54,598 bases of DNA from an uncultured Saprospiraceae bacterium (GCA_938041445.1 CALISO010000046.1:1-54598), one strand, 5' to 3'. Shown: positions 17,897-26,999, counted from the stretch's first letter. The notes: a model not told the origin generated them from the letters alone. Made by a program: numbers and translations.

Positions 17897-18345
17897 GACA
17901 ATCTACTACTATGATCAGAACTATGTTAATCTTAGGAAGTATCATCTTCTTCTCAACTCTTGGCTCCTCTCAATTCAACATTGGTGCAGGATTGACATAC
18001 ATAGAAAGAGGAAACGAAATCGGCCTCCAGGCAAAAGCATTCTATGGCTGGAATGATAGCTGGGGTGCAGCGGCAACCTTCGACTACATCTTGACTGATG
18101 GCACTGACTTTGATATCAATGGAGATATACATTATAGATTCAATATTGGCAGAGACGCAAGAATACACCCGCTTGCTGGTTTAAATTTGGCAAAATTTAA
18201 TGCAGATAGCACCCTGGATATTGGTATTAATCTAGGGGTATTTGCTGCTATGCCTATTCAAGATAGATTGAAACTCTATCTTGAACCAAAAGTTATAATC
18301 GGTGGACAGAGTTCTTTTGCTATCTCTGTGGGAGTAATGATTTAG
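17893..18345 (+). CDS. Small outer-membrane beta-barrel-like protein
   Basis: About 150 residues with a signal peptide (cleavage near SSQ) and a mature part of alternating amphipathic strands (FNIGAGLTYIER, IGLQAKAFYGWND, IHYRFNIGRDARIHPLAGLNL). This fits an eight-strand outer-membrane barrel. The ATG at 17893 overlaps the preceding TGA by four bases and is preferred to the Met four codons upstream. Function unknown. Its secreted neighbour could be a partner. Confidence 0.75.
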   Translation: MRQSTTMIRTMLILGSIIFFSTLGSSQFNIGAGLTYIERGNEIGLQAKAFYGWNDSWGAAATFDYILTDGTDFDINGDIHYRFNIGRDARIHPLAGLNLAKFNADSTLDIGINLGVFAAMPIQDRLKLYLEPKVIIGGQSSFAISVGVMI

Positions 18346-18390
18346 GAACATATAAATCACCCAATTTTAAGTTTACAATTACAACTTCAT

Positions 18391-19257
18391 ATGTCAGATT
18401 TACAGACGATTAAATTAGGTGGTGTTCCTGAACACTTCAACCTACCGATTCACCTTGCGATTGAGAATGGAGATTTTGAGCAGCGTGGAGTTACTGTCGA
18501 CTGGACTACCTTTGATGGAGGTACAGGCCAGATGACTAAGGCTCTAAGATCTGGTGAGGTCGATGCATGCATATTGCTCACAGAAGGTATTATCAAAGAC
18601 ATAATCCACGGTAACTCAGCGAAAATAATCTCAGGATATATCAATACTCCACTGATCTGGGGAATCCATACTGGAACAAAGAATACTTTGAGAGATGTGA
18701 AAGATATTTACAGTCATCAATATGGGATTTCGAGATTTGGATCAGGGTCTCATTTGATGGCAATCGTTGATGCCACAGTTAATGATAAGGTCATATCAAA
18801 AGATCAATTTACCATCATCAAGAATATTGATGGCGCTTTAGACTCATTGGAAAACTTGCAAACAGATGTGTTCTACTGGGAAAAATATACGACTAAGCCT
18901 TATGTAGATAGTGGTCAGCTGCGCAGAGTTGGTGAGTTTATCACTCCTTGGCCTTGCTTTGTCATTGCTGCAACTGACAAGATTCTCAATGAACAACCTG
19001 AAGCAATCATCCGAATGCTGAGAACCATACACGATAGTTGTGATCGATTTATGCAGACCGACGACTCTATCCCATTAGTTGCGCTTCGGTATAATCAACA
19101 ACTCAAAGACGTCGAACGATGGTATCATTCTACTGAATGGGCAATACATGGTTGGGTTAGTGACAAGATGCTGAAGAGTGTTGTCCACAATCTCCAAGTA
19201 GCAAACATTATCGATAGCGATTACCCAACATCTACCCTAATATGGAAACGGGTCTGA
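18391..19257 (+). CDS. Periplasmic-binding-protein fold (Ca3427/NMT1-like), no signal peptide
   Basis: A 288-residue type 2 periplasmic-binding-protein domain. LGGVPEHFNLPIHLAIENG at the N-terminus and FDGGTGQMTKALRSGEVDACILLTEG match the NMT1/THI5 and Ca3427-like subfamily, whose best-known members are fungal cytoplasmic proteins. No signal peptide or lipobox is present and no ABC permease or ATPase lies nearby. A cytoplasmic ligand-binding or enzymatic role is therefore more likely than transport. The ligand is unknown; thiamine-precursor-like molecules are only a family-level possibility. Confidence 0.82.
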   Translation: MSDLQTIKLGGVPEHFNLPIHLAIENGDFEQRGVTVDWTTFDGGTGQMTKALRSGEVDACILLTEGIIKDIIHGNSAKIISGYINTPLIWGIHTGTKNTLRDVKDIYSHQYGISRFGSGSHLMAIVDATVNDKVISKDQFTIIKNIDGALDSLENLQTDVFYWEKYTTKPYVDSGQLRRVGEFITPWPCFVIAATDKILNEQPEAIIRMLRTIHDSCDRFMQTDDSIPLVALRYNQQLKDVERWYHSTEWAIHGWVSDKMLKSVVHNLQVANIIDSDYPTSTLIWKRV

Positions 19258-19261
19258 TGGT

Positions 19262-19855
19262 CTACTTGTGCATCTTATACTCCAACTTCTCAAAATCTAC
19301 TGCATAGTGCTTATGAAAGCGATCAAGCAACTCGGAAGACCAAGTAACTTTGGCTCTAGGTGATGCATTAGTATGAGGAATTTCCTTGGGCTTAGGGATA
19401 TGATAAGTCTTTGTTAAGTTTTCAAACAATCGACCTAACCCATCTTCATACCGGTGTACATCAACACTTTCATTGATAAAATACCATTGTGGCATCAGAT
19501 GGTTATCGAGATGATGAGGGTTTCTATTGAGCTGGTGCAAATGCTTCAGCATCCAAGCAGAAAAGTTAGGTCGTAACTGAGGCTGCTGACTACCCGTGCG
19601 GAAGAAATATTCACTTTCTGCACGATCATAAGGATCTCTCACTACAGTGAATGTTGGTATATCAAGATTTGGCTCAAGCATCAGCAGATAGTCAATAGTC
19701 AGATGTTGTGGTGAACACTTCATAAACGTTGGAATGACAGTGCTGTAGTAAGATATCTCGCAATGTGTTGACAACCATGATTCGATGGAAGTACCACCAG
19801 TCTTGGGAATATGAAGAAAGAGCAATTCTTGTCCTTTGAATTTAAACTTTGGCAT
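19262..19855 (-). CDS. Sulfotransferase family 2 protein
   Basis: A 197-residue protein with the PAPS-binding motifs of family 2 sulfotransferases: FLHIPKTGGTSIESW (5'-phosphosulfate loop, residues about 13-27) and VVRDPYDRAESEYFF (3'-phosphate loop, near 71-85). It would move sulfate from PAPS to a glycan or other hydroxyl. It has no signal peptide or membrane helix. It is convergent with the binding-protein gene, with only four bases between stops, and has no glycan genes next to it. Substrate unknown. Confidence 0.85.
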   Translation of the reverse strand: MPKFKFKGQELLFLHIPKTGGTSIESWLSTHCEISYYSTVIPTFMKCSPQHLTIDYLLMLEPNLDIPTFTVVRDPYDRAESEYFFRTGSQQPQLRPNFSAWMLKHLHQLNRNPHHLDNHLMPQWYFINESVDVHRYEDGLGRLFENLTKTYHIPKPKEIPHTNASPRAKVTWSSELLDRFHKHYAVDFEKLEYKMHK

Positions 19856-20324
19856 AGCCGAAGGATATTTACTAATTAGCGAATTTATCTACGAAGAGAT
19901 TGGCTTACTTGTTGACACATATAACACAATATACTAATATGAAATAATAAGCAACATTTGCTCGTTAAGTCTTTCAATCAGATATAGAACCCTCATGAAG
20001 GTAATAGAAAAAATAATAGATACAATCGTCATTACTAGTGTGATAGTAGTAACTCTTGGTAGCATTATTCAACAAGAACAACCTATGACAGCAAGCCTTT
20101 CAATCGATAGCAATACCATTCCAATAGTCTAGTTATAGCTACTTCCAGCCTACTCTGCTCCCCCATACAACCCTATCATATCCTTAATTTCTAAGTTCTC
20201 TTCGCTATATGCGGTTGCCTAATGTTTTACTGATGCAATAACTTAGGGAAGATTTAACACATATTAAGAGAAAATCTCAATAGGATTTCGGTTATTACAA
20301 TATCAATCATCTAATTCATCGCCT
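19856..20324. other. 469-base intergenic region
   Basis: It separates the sulfotransferase and TPR lipoprotein genes, which diverge. A 45-codon membrane-type ORF (19995-20132) is the only coding signal. The last 190 bases hold neither a clear hairpin nor a full -7 promoter match. No tRNA-like fold was seen. Confidence 0.6.
19995..20132 (+). CDS. Possible 45-residue single-pass membrane peptide
   Basis: An ATG-started frame encodes a short N-terminal basic/acidic stretch, a hydrophobic helix rich in Ile, Val and Thr (about residues 7-25) and a polar tail. The pattern suits a small membrane protein. There is no clear ribosome binding site, which is common in this phylum, and no known family. 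Chance occurrence cannot be excluded. Confidence 0.3.
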   Translation: MKVIEKIIDTIVITSVIVVTLGSIIQQEQPMTASLSIDSNTIPIV

Positions 20325-21761
20325 ATGAAGTTTATATATCAAGTACTAGCCATTTTGGTGCTATTCGTCATCTCATGTACACCAAAGACTGTGGCTCCCA
20401 TTCAAGAGGAAGTTGTTGAAGAGATCAAGCCAGTAGAAAATGTCAATACGAATTGTTTAACATTAAGTGATCTATCTAGTAGTGATAGGGATAAGGCAGA
20501 GACAGCATTTGTGTTATATAGAGACTTCATCAAAGCAGAGGATTATGTCCAAGCATTCTCATATTGGTCAACTGCATATGAATTAGCTCCTGCAGCTAAT
20601 GGATCGATTCAATATCACTATGATGATGGAGTCAAAATTTACCGAGACCAGTATAGCAAAGCGACAGATGACACTTCAAAGGATGCAATTGTCGCTAAAT
20701 TAAGAGCATTATATGAAAAGCGAAGAGAATGCTTCGGAGATGAAGCTTATCTCAAGGGAAGAGAAGGTTTTGATCTCTACTATTATTTTCCAGGAGAAGT
20801 GTCAGACGATGAAGTCTTCAAGTTATTTAAGGATGTACTAGATGCCAAAGGTGAAAATTCAGATTACTTTATTATGAATCCGATGGCTAAAATATTATCC
20901 GACAAAGCTATTGCTGGAGATATTACGCCATCAGAAGCTGGTAAGTATGCAAGTTTGATGCTTACAGCTATCAAGAAAGGAAGTACCAATTGTACCAAGG
21001 ATTGTGAAAGCTGGAAAGCTGTTGAGAGTTATGCTCCTGCAAGACTTGAGAATCTAGAAGGAATAAAAGGCTTGTACGAGTGTAGCTACTATGCTGATAA
21101 ATATTATCCAATGTTCCAAGCAGATCCAACTTCTTGTGAAACTATCAATCTCACCTATGGAAGAATGAAATGGGGAGGATGTGATGACTCCAATCCAATG
21201 CTCAAGGAGATAGCAGCAGCCAAAGCGACACATTGTAAGCCCAAAGTAGTTGCAACTGCTCCAGGTCCACTCAGACAAGCATTTGACCTATATGAATCAG
21301 GTCAATATACTGAAGCAGTTACCGCCTTTGAAGACTTCGCTGACTCAACAACTGATGTTGACAAGAAAGCCAAATACTATTTACTTGTGGCTAAGATCTA
21401 CTATCGAGATATTAAGAAGTATTCCAAGGCTAGAACATTTGCTGAAAAAGCAGCCAGTGTGAAATCTAATTGGGGAGAACCTTACATGCTCATTGGCAAA
21501 TTGTATGCATCAAGTGGACCTTTATGTGGACCAGGTACAGGATTTGATAGTCAAGTAGTGACTTGGCCTGCAATTGATATGTTTAAGAAGGCTAAGCAAG
21601 TTGATCCAGCAGTAGCTGCAGATGCAAATAAGCTTATTGCAACCTACCAGCAATATATGCCATCCAGAGAAGATATCTTTTCTAGGTCAATAAAAGAAGG
21701 CGACTCGTATAAAGTCAAGTGCTGGATAAATAGAAGTACTATTGTCAGAACTCCTAATTAA
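20325..21761 (+). CDS. TPR-containing lipoprotein
   Basis: A 478-residue protein with a lipoprotein signal peptide: hydrophobic helix then ISC at residues 16-18, followed by an acidic Pro/Glu stretch. TPR-like helices occur at about 48-75 and again at about 315-400 (LYESGQYTEAVTAFEDF, AKYYLLVAKIYYRDIKKYS). Several Cys residues in the middle (NCTKDCESW, DPTSCE) may form disulfides. It is likely anchored in the outer membrane and involved in protein-protein contacts. The exact partner is unknown. Two similar membrane genes follow on the same strand. Confidence 0.85.
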   Translation: MKFIYQVLAILVLFVISCTPKTVAPIQEEVVEEIKPVENVNTNCLTLSDLSSSDRDKAETAFVLYRDFIKAEDYVQAFSYWSTAYELAPAANGSIQYHYDDGVKIYRDQYSKATDDTSKDAIVAKLRALYEKRRECFGDEAYLKGREGFDLYYYFPGEVSDDEVFKLFKDVLDAKGENSDYFIMNPMAKILSDKAIAGDITPSEAGKYASLMLTAIKKGSTNCTKDCESWKAVESYAPARLENLEGIKGLYECSYYADKYYPMFQADPTSCETINLTYGRMKWGGCDDSNPMLKEIAAAKATHCKPKVVATAPGPLRQAFDLYESGQYTEAVTAFEDFADSTTDVDKKAKYYLLVAKIYYRDIKKYSKARTFAEKAASVKSNWGEPYMLIGKLYASSGPLCGPGTGFDSQVVTWPAIDMFKKAKQVDPAVAADANKLIATYQQYMPSREDIFSRSIKEGDSYKVKCWINRSTIVRTPN

Positions 21762-21790
21762 TTCTTAACTTGGTATAAAACAAAACTTGA

Positions 21791-22057
21791 ATGGATTTTA
21801 GAACCGAATGGAGCAGTTGGTTGCTCGTAATATTGATGATGATAATCTCTTACCTAATTAACCCTTGGGTTATTGATACGGGTATTGTTAACTCACTTAT
21901 GCAGATCGTAGGAGTACCTATTGCAGCAATTGCGATTGCTTGCATACCAGTGCTCATCGTTTGCTACTTCATCAAAGTAATTCCTGATATTGATTATTCA
22001 ATCAGAGTAGCATTTGTCTATATGGTCATTATGCTGATCAAACACTTCATCAATTAA
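21791..22057 (+). CDS. Small membrane protein (88 aa)
   Basis: Three hydrophobic helices are visible (about residues 9-25, 36-62 and 70-86), with few charged residues between them. No family is recognised. It lies 29 bases after the TPR gene and 28 bases before the M48 peptidase gene on the same strand, so it is probably cotranscribed with them. Confidence 0.65.
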   Translation: MDFRTEWSSWLLVILMMIISYLINPWVIDTGIVNSLMQIVGVPIAAIAIACIPVLIVCYFIKVIPDIDYSIRVAFVYMVIMLIKHFIN

Positions 22058-22085
22058 TCTATAACTCTACACAACCTCGTAAATA

Positions 22086-22934
22086 ATGTACGGAAGACAA
22101 CAACAAGGAAGATACTACGGTGGTACTGGCGATCCATATAGCAGAAGCGGAAGAGGCGCTGGTACTAGTAGATTCAAACTCATGCTTATTATTGGACTTG
22201 GGATGGCTCTTTTTCAAGCAGTCAAGTACTTTGGTAGCTCACAGGTCAATCCAGTCACTGGTGAGTCTCAACGTATTCAGTGGTCTACAGAAGAAGAAAT
22301 ACAATTAGGATTGAGCTCTGCACCAGGTATGGCACAACAACACGGTGGACTTCATCCTGATCAGAGAGCACAACAAATGATTGATGAAGTTGGCAGAAGA
22401 TTAATAAATACACCAACAGGTGATCTTTCAGACTACCCATATGACTTCCACTTACTAGCAGATGCCAATACTGTCAATGCATTTGCACTTCCAGGAGGAC
22501 AATGTTTTATCACATATGCCCTTTTTGAAAGACTGCAGAATGAAGATCAACTTGCAGGTGTTATGGGTCATGAAATAGGTCATGTCATAGAACGACACGG
22601 AGCAGAAAGAATGGCTAAGTCTGGATTTATCCAAGGCCTAATACAAAGTGTAATGATTGGATCTGGAGGTAGTCAATCTATGGCACAAATTGCGAGTGTC
22701 ATCGGTAACTATACCAATATGAAGTACGGCAGAGATCAAGAGCTAGAGTCAGATAAGTGGGGAGTGAGAATGATGATAGAAGCAGGATATGACCCCAATC
22801 AACTTATCGGAGTAATGGATATCCTTGAAGAAGCTTCAGGAGGTAGCAGAGTGCCAGAATTCCAAAGCTCCCATCCTAGCCCTGAAAACAGAAGAGAAAA
22901 AATCCGAGAAACAATAGAACAATATCGTAAGTAA
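22086..22934 (+). CDS. M48 family metalloprotease
   Basis: A 282-residue peptidase. A Gly/Arg/Gln-rich N-terminus precedes one membrane helix (about 31-45). The zinc site is HEIGH (residues 162-166), and the third ligand Glu is in ELESDKWG near 221. The short length and single helix match the LoiP/YcaL/BepA-like envelope-side M48 group rather than HtpX. These enzymes degrade misfolded outer-membrane proteins in characterised cases. The catalytic domain would face the periplasm. Confidence 0.93.
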   Translation: MYGRQQQGRYYGGTGDPYSRSGRGAGTSRFKLMLIIGLGMALFQAVKYFGSSQVNPVTGESQRIQWSTEEEIQLGLSSAPGMAQQHGGLHPDQRAQQMIDEVGRRLINTPTGDLSDYPYDFHLLADANTVNAFALPGGQCFITYALFERLQNEDQLAGVMGHEIGHVIERHGAERMAKSGFIQGLIQSVMIGSGGSQSMAQIASVIGNYTNMKYGRDQELESDKWGVRMMIEAGYDPNQLIGVMDILEEASGGSRVPEFQSSHPSPENRREKIRETIEQYRK

Positions 22935-22959
22935 ATACAATACCTAAATACATACCTAA

Positions 22960-23733
22960 ATGGCAAATTTTTTAAAGTCTAGAAACCCGATGATTGGTGA
23001 AAAGACATTCGAGTCAAAACTCAATAAAGTAGAAGCAAGTTCAAAAGTAAACGTCATAGACTCTCATGTAATCTCGAGTGAAGAGACTATGACAATGGAA
23101 GGGTCTATCAATAAATCTCTGACATTGTTAGGCATCTTGCTTTGCACTACGATGGTGAGCTATATGATGCCTTCTACAATGTTGATGTGGATAGGTATGT
23201 TAGGTGGATTAGGTGTCGTTATCTACGCAAGCTTCAAGCCACATACTTCACCTGTCACTGCGCCATTATATGCTGCACTTGAAGGATTGTTTGTTGGATC
23301 GATTAGTGCAATGTTTGCGATGGCTTATGAAGGGATTGTCTTCCAAGCGGTGAGCTTGACAATGGGCACATTATTTATGATGCTTATGATCTATAAGACT
23401 GGGATTATCAAGGTTACCCAAAAATTCAAAACTGGAGTGATGATGGCAACAGGTGCCATTATGTTGATGTATGTAATCAGCATCGTCGGGTCGTTTGCTG
23501 GATTCCAAGTACCTTATTTACATGAAAGTGGGATGATGGGAATTGGTATTAGTCTTGTGATTATCGGAGTTGCTTCATTGAATTTGTTAATTGATTTTGA
23601 TGCATTCGAGCAAGGCGTCAAAGCACAAGCACCAAAGTACATGGAATGGTTTGTGGCTATGGGTCTCCTTGTCACGTTGATTTGGTTATACGTTGAGTTC
23701 CTAAGACTATTGGCGAAGCTGAATAGCGACTAA
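22960..23733 (+). CDS. Bax inhibitor-1/YccA family membrane protein
   Basis: A 257-residue protein with seven hydrophobic helices. The cytoplasmic N-terminus (about 50 residues) contains FLKSRNPMIG, and the C-terminal helices include FDAFEQGVKAQAPKYMEWF, characteristic of the bacterial BI-1/YccA subgroup. Homologs are pH-sensitive calcium channels or modulators of the FtsH protease. The specific role here is not known. It follows the M48 gene by 25 bases, so membrane protein quality control is a plausible common theme. Confidence 0.9.
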   Translation: MANFLKSRNPMIGEKTFESKLNKVEASSKVNVIDSHVISSEETMTMEGSINKSLTLLGILLCTTMVSYMMPSTMLMWIGMLGGLGVVIYASFKPHTSPVTAPLYAALEGLFVGSISAMFAMAYEGIVFQAVSLTMGTLFMMLMIYKTGIIKVTQKFKTGVMMATGAIMLMYVISIVGSFAGFQVPYLHESGMMGIGISLVIIGVASLNLLIDFDAFEQGVKAQAPKYMEWFVAMGLLVTLIWLYVEFLRLLAKLNSD

Positions 23734-23763
23734 TAATATTCGATAAATTAAACAATTAACGAT

Positions 23764-24459
23764 ATGAAATCTTTGCAATTTATTACACTATTCATCGCTC
23801 TATTTGTAGCGAGTAATCTCCAAGCACAAACGACCAGAACTCTCGAAAGCTTCAAAGGGCTTGATGTTTCAGGCAGTATCAATATAGAGATTGTAAAATC
23901 TAATACAGCCAAGGCAGACATCACTATATTAAAAGGTGAAGAAGCAAATCTAATTACACAAGTTTCTAAAGGAACTTTGAAAATCAAATTTGCAAAAGAT
24001 AGTGGAGATTCTTGGGGTGGAGGCGCTAAAGCTAGAATCACCCTATATACTGACAAACTTGAAAGTATTGAAGTGTCAGCGGGAGCAGCTGTAGAATCAG
24101 ATGTCAAATGGAGTAGTAATAACTTGTCATTAGAGGCATCTTCAGGTGCTAGAATATACATTACTTCCCATAGTGGAAAAGTAAAGGCAAGTGCCAGTAG
24201 TGGAGCAAGTGTAATACTATTTGGCACATCGGATTCAATGTTTGCAAGTTGCTCAAGTGGGGCAACGGTTGATGCAAGTGGAATGGAATCTCAAAGTGTT
24301 GTCGCTGAATGTTCTTCTGGAGGCGCAATCAAAGTACATTCTGTATCAAGTCTTTCTGCTGAGGCCAGTTCAGGAGGATCAATCGTCTATAAAGGCAACC
24401 CAACAGATACTGATATCAAGAAAGATAAGTACAGCGGAGGAAACATCAGTGCCATGTAA
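23764..24459 (+). CDS. DUF2807 (head GIN) adhesin-like exported protein
   Basis: A 231-residue protein with a signal peptide (cleavage near LQAQ). The mature part is a right-handed beta-helix-like DUF2807 domain: FKGLDVSGSINIEIVKS at its start and then repeating SSGA/SSGG turns (LEASSGARIYI, ASASSGASVILF, AECSSGGAIKVHS). Such proteins are called putative autotransporter adhesins in Bacteroidota, but the function is unproven. It is the last gene of its group and ends at a strong hairpin. Confidence 0.9.
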   Translation: MKSLQFITLFIALFVASNLQAQTTRTLESFKGLDVSGSINIEIVKSNTAKADITILKGEEANLITQVSKGTLKIKFAKDSGDSWGGGAKARITLYTDKLESIEVSAGAAVESDVKWSSNNLSLEASSGARIYITSHSGKVKASASSGASVILFGTSDSMFASCSSGATVDASGMESQSVVAECSSGGAIKVHSVSSLSAEASSGGSIVYKGNPTDTDIKKDKYSGGNISAM

Positions 24460-24486
24460 AAAGCATTGGCAATTGATATAATAAAG

Positions 24487-24521
24487 AAGGGCAGTTACAT
24501 TTCAGAAATGTAACTGCCCTT
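24487..24521. terminator. Strong bidirectional terminator hairpin
   Basis: Perfect 16-base stem, AAGGGCAGTTACATTT with its complement, and a three-base loop CAG, followed by TTATAATTAT on the plus strand. It separates the convergent DUF2807 and DUF3575-like genes. Confidence 0.85.
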
Positions 24522-24572
24522 TATAATTATGTGGGTAAGTAACTCAGTAGTATCTATCCCCTATTCATTCTA

Positions 24573-25196
24573 TTAAAACTCTTTTAACTTTCGATTGAGC
24601 TTACCAGAATCAAATTCTATAGTATCATTTACTGTTCCAAATCTATACCCTATTGATAATTGAGCAACTGCATCCAGTCCTAGTGTCCCACTAGATTGAT
24701 TCGTGGTAGATGCATTTTGGCTACCAGGTATATTAGGGTTCCAAGTTCTTGCAGCGACCACACGTCCAAGACCATATCCAGCATCAAATACAAATCCACT
24801 CTTTGCAACATACTTGTAACCAAATATAAAGCCTAGTGCAAGCTTTGATTGACTTTCGTCAGTAAAACCTAACCAATTTCTAGTATATCGATATTTCATA
24901 TAAGTACCAAAATATAACCTATCAGCCCCAACTTTAGGGTCAATGTAAAACTTACCAAAAGTTCTAGTCCCTATCTTTCTATTATCAAAAATGACACCGC
25001 CTCCAAAATCCAAAATAGGCTCAATCCCTATCCGCTCATTGATAACGAATTCAGCTCCGACATTCATAATCCCAAAAACTGCTTTTAATGGTGCAGCTTT
25101 GACCTCTATCACAGGTTTGTAGTCTTGTGCTATTAATGACTGTGAATTAATCGTTAGACCAAGGCCAAGAATTAATAGCAATGCAAAGTTTTTCAT
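24573..25196 (-). CDS. DUF3575-like outer-membrane beta-barrel protein
   Basis: A 207-residue protein with a signal peptide (cleavage near LIAQ). The mature chain shows alternating strands, with NVGAEFVINERIGIEPIL followed by TYMKYRYTRNW and FIFGYKYVAKSGFVFDAGYGLGR, a pattern typical of DUF3575 barrels. The C-terminal 20 residues after YRFG are charged and may be periplasmic. Function unknown. A near-consensus -7 element (CATCTTTG, 25248-25255, minus strand) lies about 52 bases upstream. Confidence 0.75.
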   Translation of the reverse strand: MKNFALLLILGLGLTINSQSLIAQDYKPVIEVKAAPLKAVFGIMNVGAEFVINERIGIEPILDFGGGVIFDNRKIGTRTFGKFYIDPKVGADRLYFGTYMKYRYTRNWLGFTDESQSKLALGFIFGYKYVAKSGFVFDAGYGLGRVVAARTWNPNIPGSQNASTTNQSSGTLGLDAVAQLSIGYRFGTVNDTIEFDSGKLNRKLKEF

Positions 25197-25357
25197 AATT
25201 TTAGTTTTTAAGTATTGTTAGTAATTGTTTGAAGTCTCTTGACAGTACAAAGATGCAATACAAGTTTATTCAATAAATGAGAGTCGAATAAATAATGTCT
25301 CATAATATGAGACTGCATGCATTCCTAGTAATCTATCTCTAAAGTTAACTACGAAAA

Positions 25358-25386
25358 AAAGGCAGCAACCTTGGGTTACTGCCTTT
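25358..25386 (-). terminator. Terminator of the Ser/Arg-tailed barrel gene
   Basis: On the minus strand a 13-base stem with one mismatch (AAAGGCAGTAACC and GGTTGCTGCCTTT), loop CAA, is followed by a run of seven T in total. It lies about 40 bases after the stop codon. Confidence 0.85.
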
Positions 25387-25424
25387 ACTTATATATTTCT
25401 TAAATGATTAAGTAGAGTACTAGC

Positions 25425-26120
25425 TTATCTCCTTTTTCTTGAAGATGAAGAAGAGCCTCTACTGCTACCACCTCTAGTAGATGATGAAGCAGTGTCTCCA
25501 CCCAATCTTGCAGATACACCAAATGCACTTACATATGGTGCTCCAATCTGAACCTCACCAGTTAATCCTATCATATCAGTTACATAGTATCTAAATCCAA
25601 ATAAGACAAGTCCAACACCAAATCTACCACCACTAAAGGCATCAATTTCGAAGTTTTCGTCTGGAGAATCATTACTTCCTGACCAATTAATGTATTGTAC
25701 TCTCAATCCAGAATACATATCGAGCTTATCTCCATTACCATAATGAAATAAAGGTCTCACTGCGAATGACGTTCTAGAAGCAGAAGCATCGAAATTTGCA
25801 GTTTGGAACATTCCATCAGAATCAGTGTACTCATAATTCTCATAATCGAATTTAAATCTTTGGATTGCGACAGCTACACCAAGACTAAATCTATCAGCAA
25901 AGCCGTGATCATAAGTAAGTTGGAATACTGGGTTATTAGAAGCATCGACCCTACCATCTCCAGTTAATTCATCTCCAGCACTGTTGATAAGACTTCCTAT
26001 GATACTCTGTCCTACCTGTATACCGACTACTCCCTGTCCTTGACGTTGAGCATTACTGTCAGTCGCTAATAAGAAACATGAAGCCATTATTACTAAGGCT
26101 AATAAATTAAGTTTTTTCAT
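25425..26120 (-). CDS. Outer-membrane beta-barrel protein with Ser/Arg-rich tail
   Basis: A 231-residue protein with a signal peptide (cleavage near SNAQ). The central 180 residues are barrel-like (LTYDHGFADRFSLGVAVAI, SFAVRPLFHYG, LRVQYINWSG, LTGEVQIGAPYVSA). The last 25 residues leave the barrel pattern and are almost only Ser, Gly and Arg, ending RKRR. A barrel normally closes on an aromatic C-terminal strand, so this tail is an appendage of unknown use. It is separate from the isc genes upstream and has its own terminator. Confidence 0.8.
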   Translation of the reverse strand: MKKLNLLALVIMASCFLLATDSNAQRQGQGVVGIQVGQSIIGSLINSAGDELTGDGRVDASNNPVFQLTYDHGFADRFSLGVAVAIQRFKFDYENYEYTDSDGMFQTANFDASASRTSFAVRPLFHYGNGDKLDMYSGLRVQYINWSGSNDSPDENFEIDAFSGGRFGVGLVLFGFRYYVTDMIGLTGEVQIGAPYVSAFGVSARLGGDTASSSTRGGSSRGSSSSSRKRR

Positions 26121-26217
26121 TGTTTAAATTTTAATTGATAAATAGTCTTGAATATTACATATATGTCATGAACATATAAATAATACTTTAATAAGTAACT
26201 ATTTACTAACTAAAAAT

Positions 26218-26544
26218 TTAGACTGAAAAACTCTCACCGCATCCGCAAGTACGAGAAGCATTGGGATTGTTGAATGAGAAACCTTTGCCATCGAGTCCAC
26301 CACTGAATTCTAACGTGGTGTTGCAAAGGTAGAGGAAGGACTTTAAGTCGGTGACAACTTTGATATTATTATCCTCAAAAACTTGGTCGTTTTCTTGAGG
26401 CGTATCATCAAAATCGAGCATATAGGAAAGACCTGAACAACCACCACTCGTCACGGATACCCGGACAAAGTGATCGTTACTCAAGTTGTTGCTTTCCATC
26501 AACTCGTTAATTTTCTCTTTTGCGCTATCAGCTACAAAAACCAT
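26218..26544 (-). CDS. iscA: Iron-sulfur assembly protein of the IscA/HesB family
   Basis: A 108-residue A-type carrier that receives and transfers Fe-S clusters. The three conserved Cys are present: SGGCSG (residue 36) and RTCGCGESF (residues 100 and 102). It lies two bases after iscU and is the last gene of the iscSUA set. A-type carriers are hard to tell apart (IscA, ErpA, SufA), so the symbol follows context. Confidence 0.92.
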   Translation of the reverse strand: MVFVADSAKEKINELMESNNLSNDHFVRVSVTSGGCSGLSYMLDFDDTPQENDQVFEDNNIKVVTDLKSFLYLCNTTLEFSGGLDGKGFSFNNPNASRTCGCGESFSV

Positions 26545-26546
26545 AA

Positions 26547-26936
26547 CTACGAGATTCCGTTTTTAGTCTTGTAATCAGAGATTGCACTTTTGATTGCATC
26601 TTCTGCAAGTACAGAACAGTGAATCTTGACTGGTGGCAATGCTAACTCTTCTACAATATCCATATTATCAATCGCTAGGGCATCATCTATTGACTTTCCC
26701 TTCAACCATTCTGTAGCCAATGAAGAAGAAGCAATCGCTGATCCACAACCAAATGTTTTGAATTTCGCGTCTTTGATGGTACCTGATTCTTGATCTACTT
26801 CAATCTGAAGTCTCATCACATCACCGCATTCTGGTGCACCTACTAGTCCAGTGCCTACAGCATCTGAAGCTTTGTCAAGTGTACCTACGTTTCTTGGATT
26901 CTTAAAGTGATCTATTACTTTCTCTGAATATGCCAT
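26547..26936 (-). CDS. iscU: Fe-S cluster scaffold IscU
   Basis: A 129-residue scaffold on which IscS sulfur and iron are assembled. Ligands are Cys37 and Asp39 (GAPECGDV), Cys64 (GCGSAIASSS) and Cys107 (KIHCSVLAEDAI). The PPVK motif recognised by the HscA chaperone in E. coli appears here as LPPVKIHC. hscA, hscB and fdx are not in the window. Cotranscription with iscS (63 bases upstream) is likely. Confidence 0.97.
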   Translation of the reverse strand: MAYSEKVIDHFKNPRNVGTLDKASDAVGTGLVGAPECGDVMRLQIEVDQESGTIKDAKFKTFGCGSAIASSSLATEWLKGKSIDDALAIDNMDIVEELALPPVKIHCSVLAEDAIKSAISDYKTKNGIS

Positions 26937-26999
26937 AATTTATTTCTACGTTTATATAATCTTATAACGCCTAATAAATATATTAGGTTCGTTTTATTC

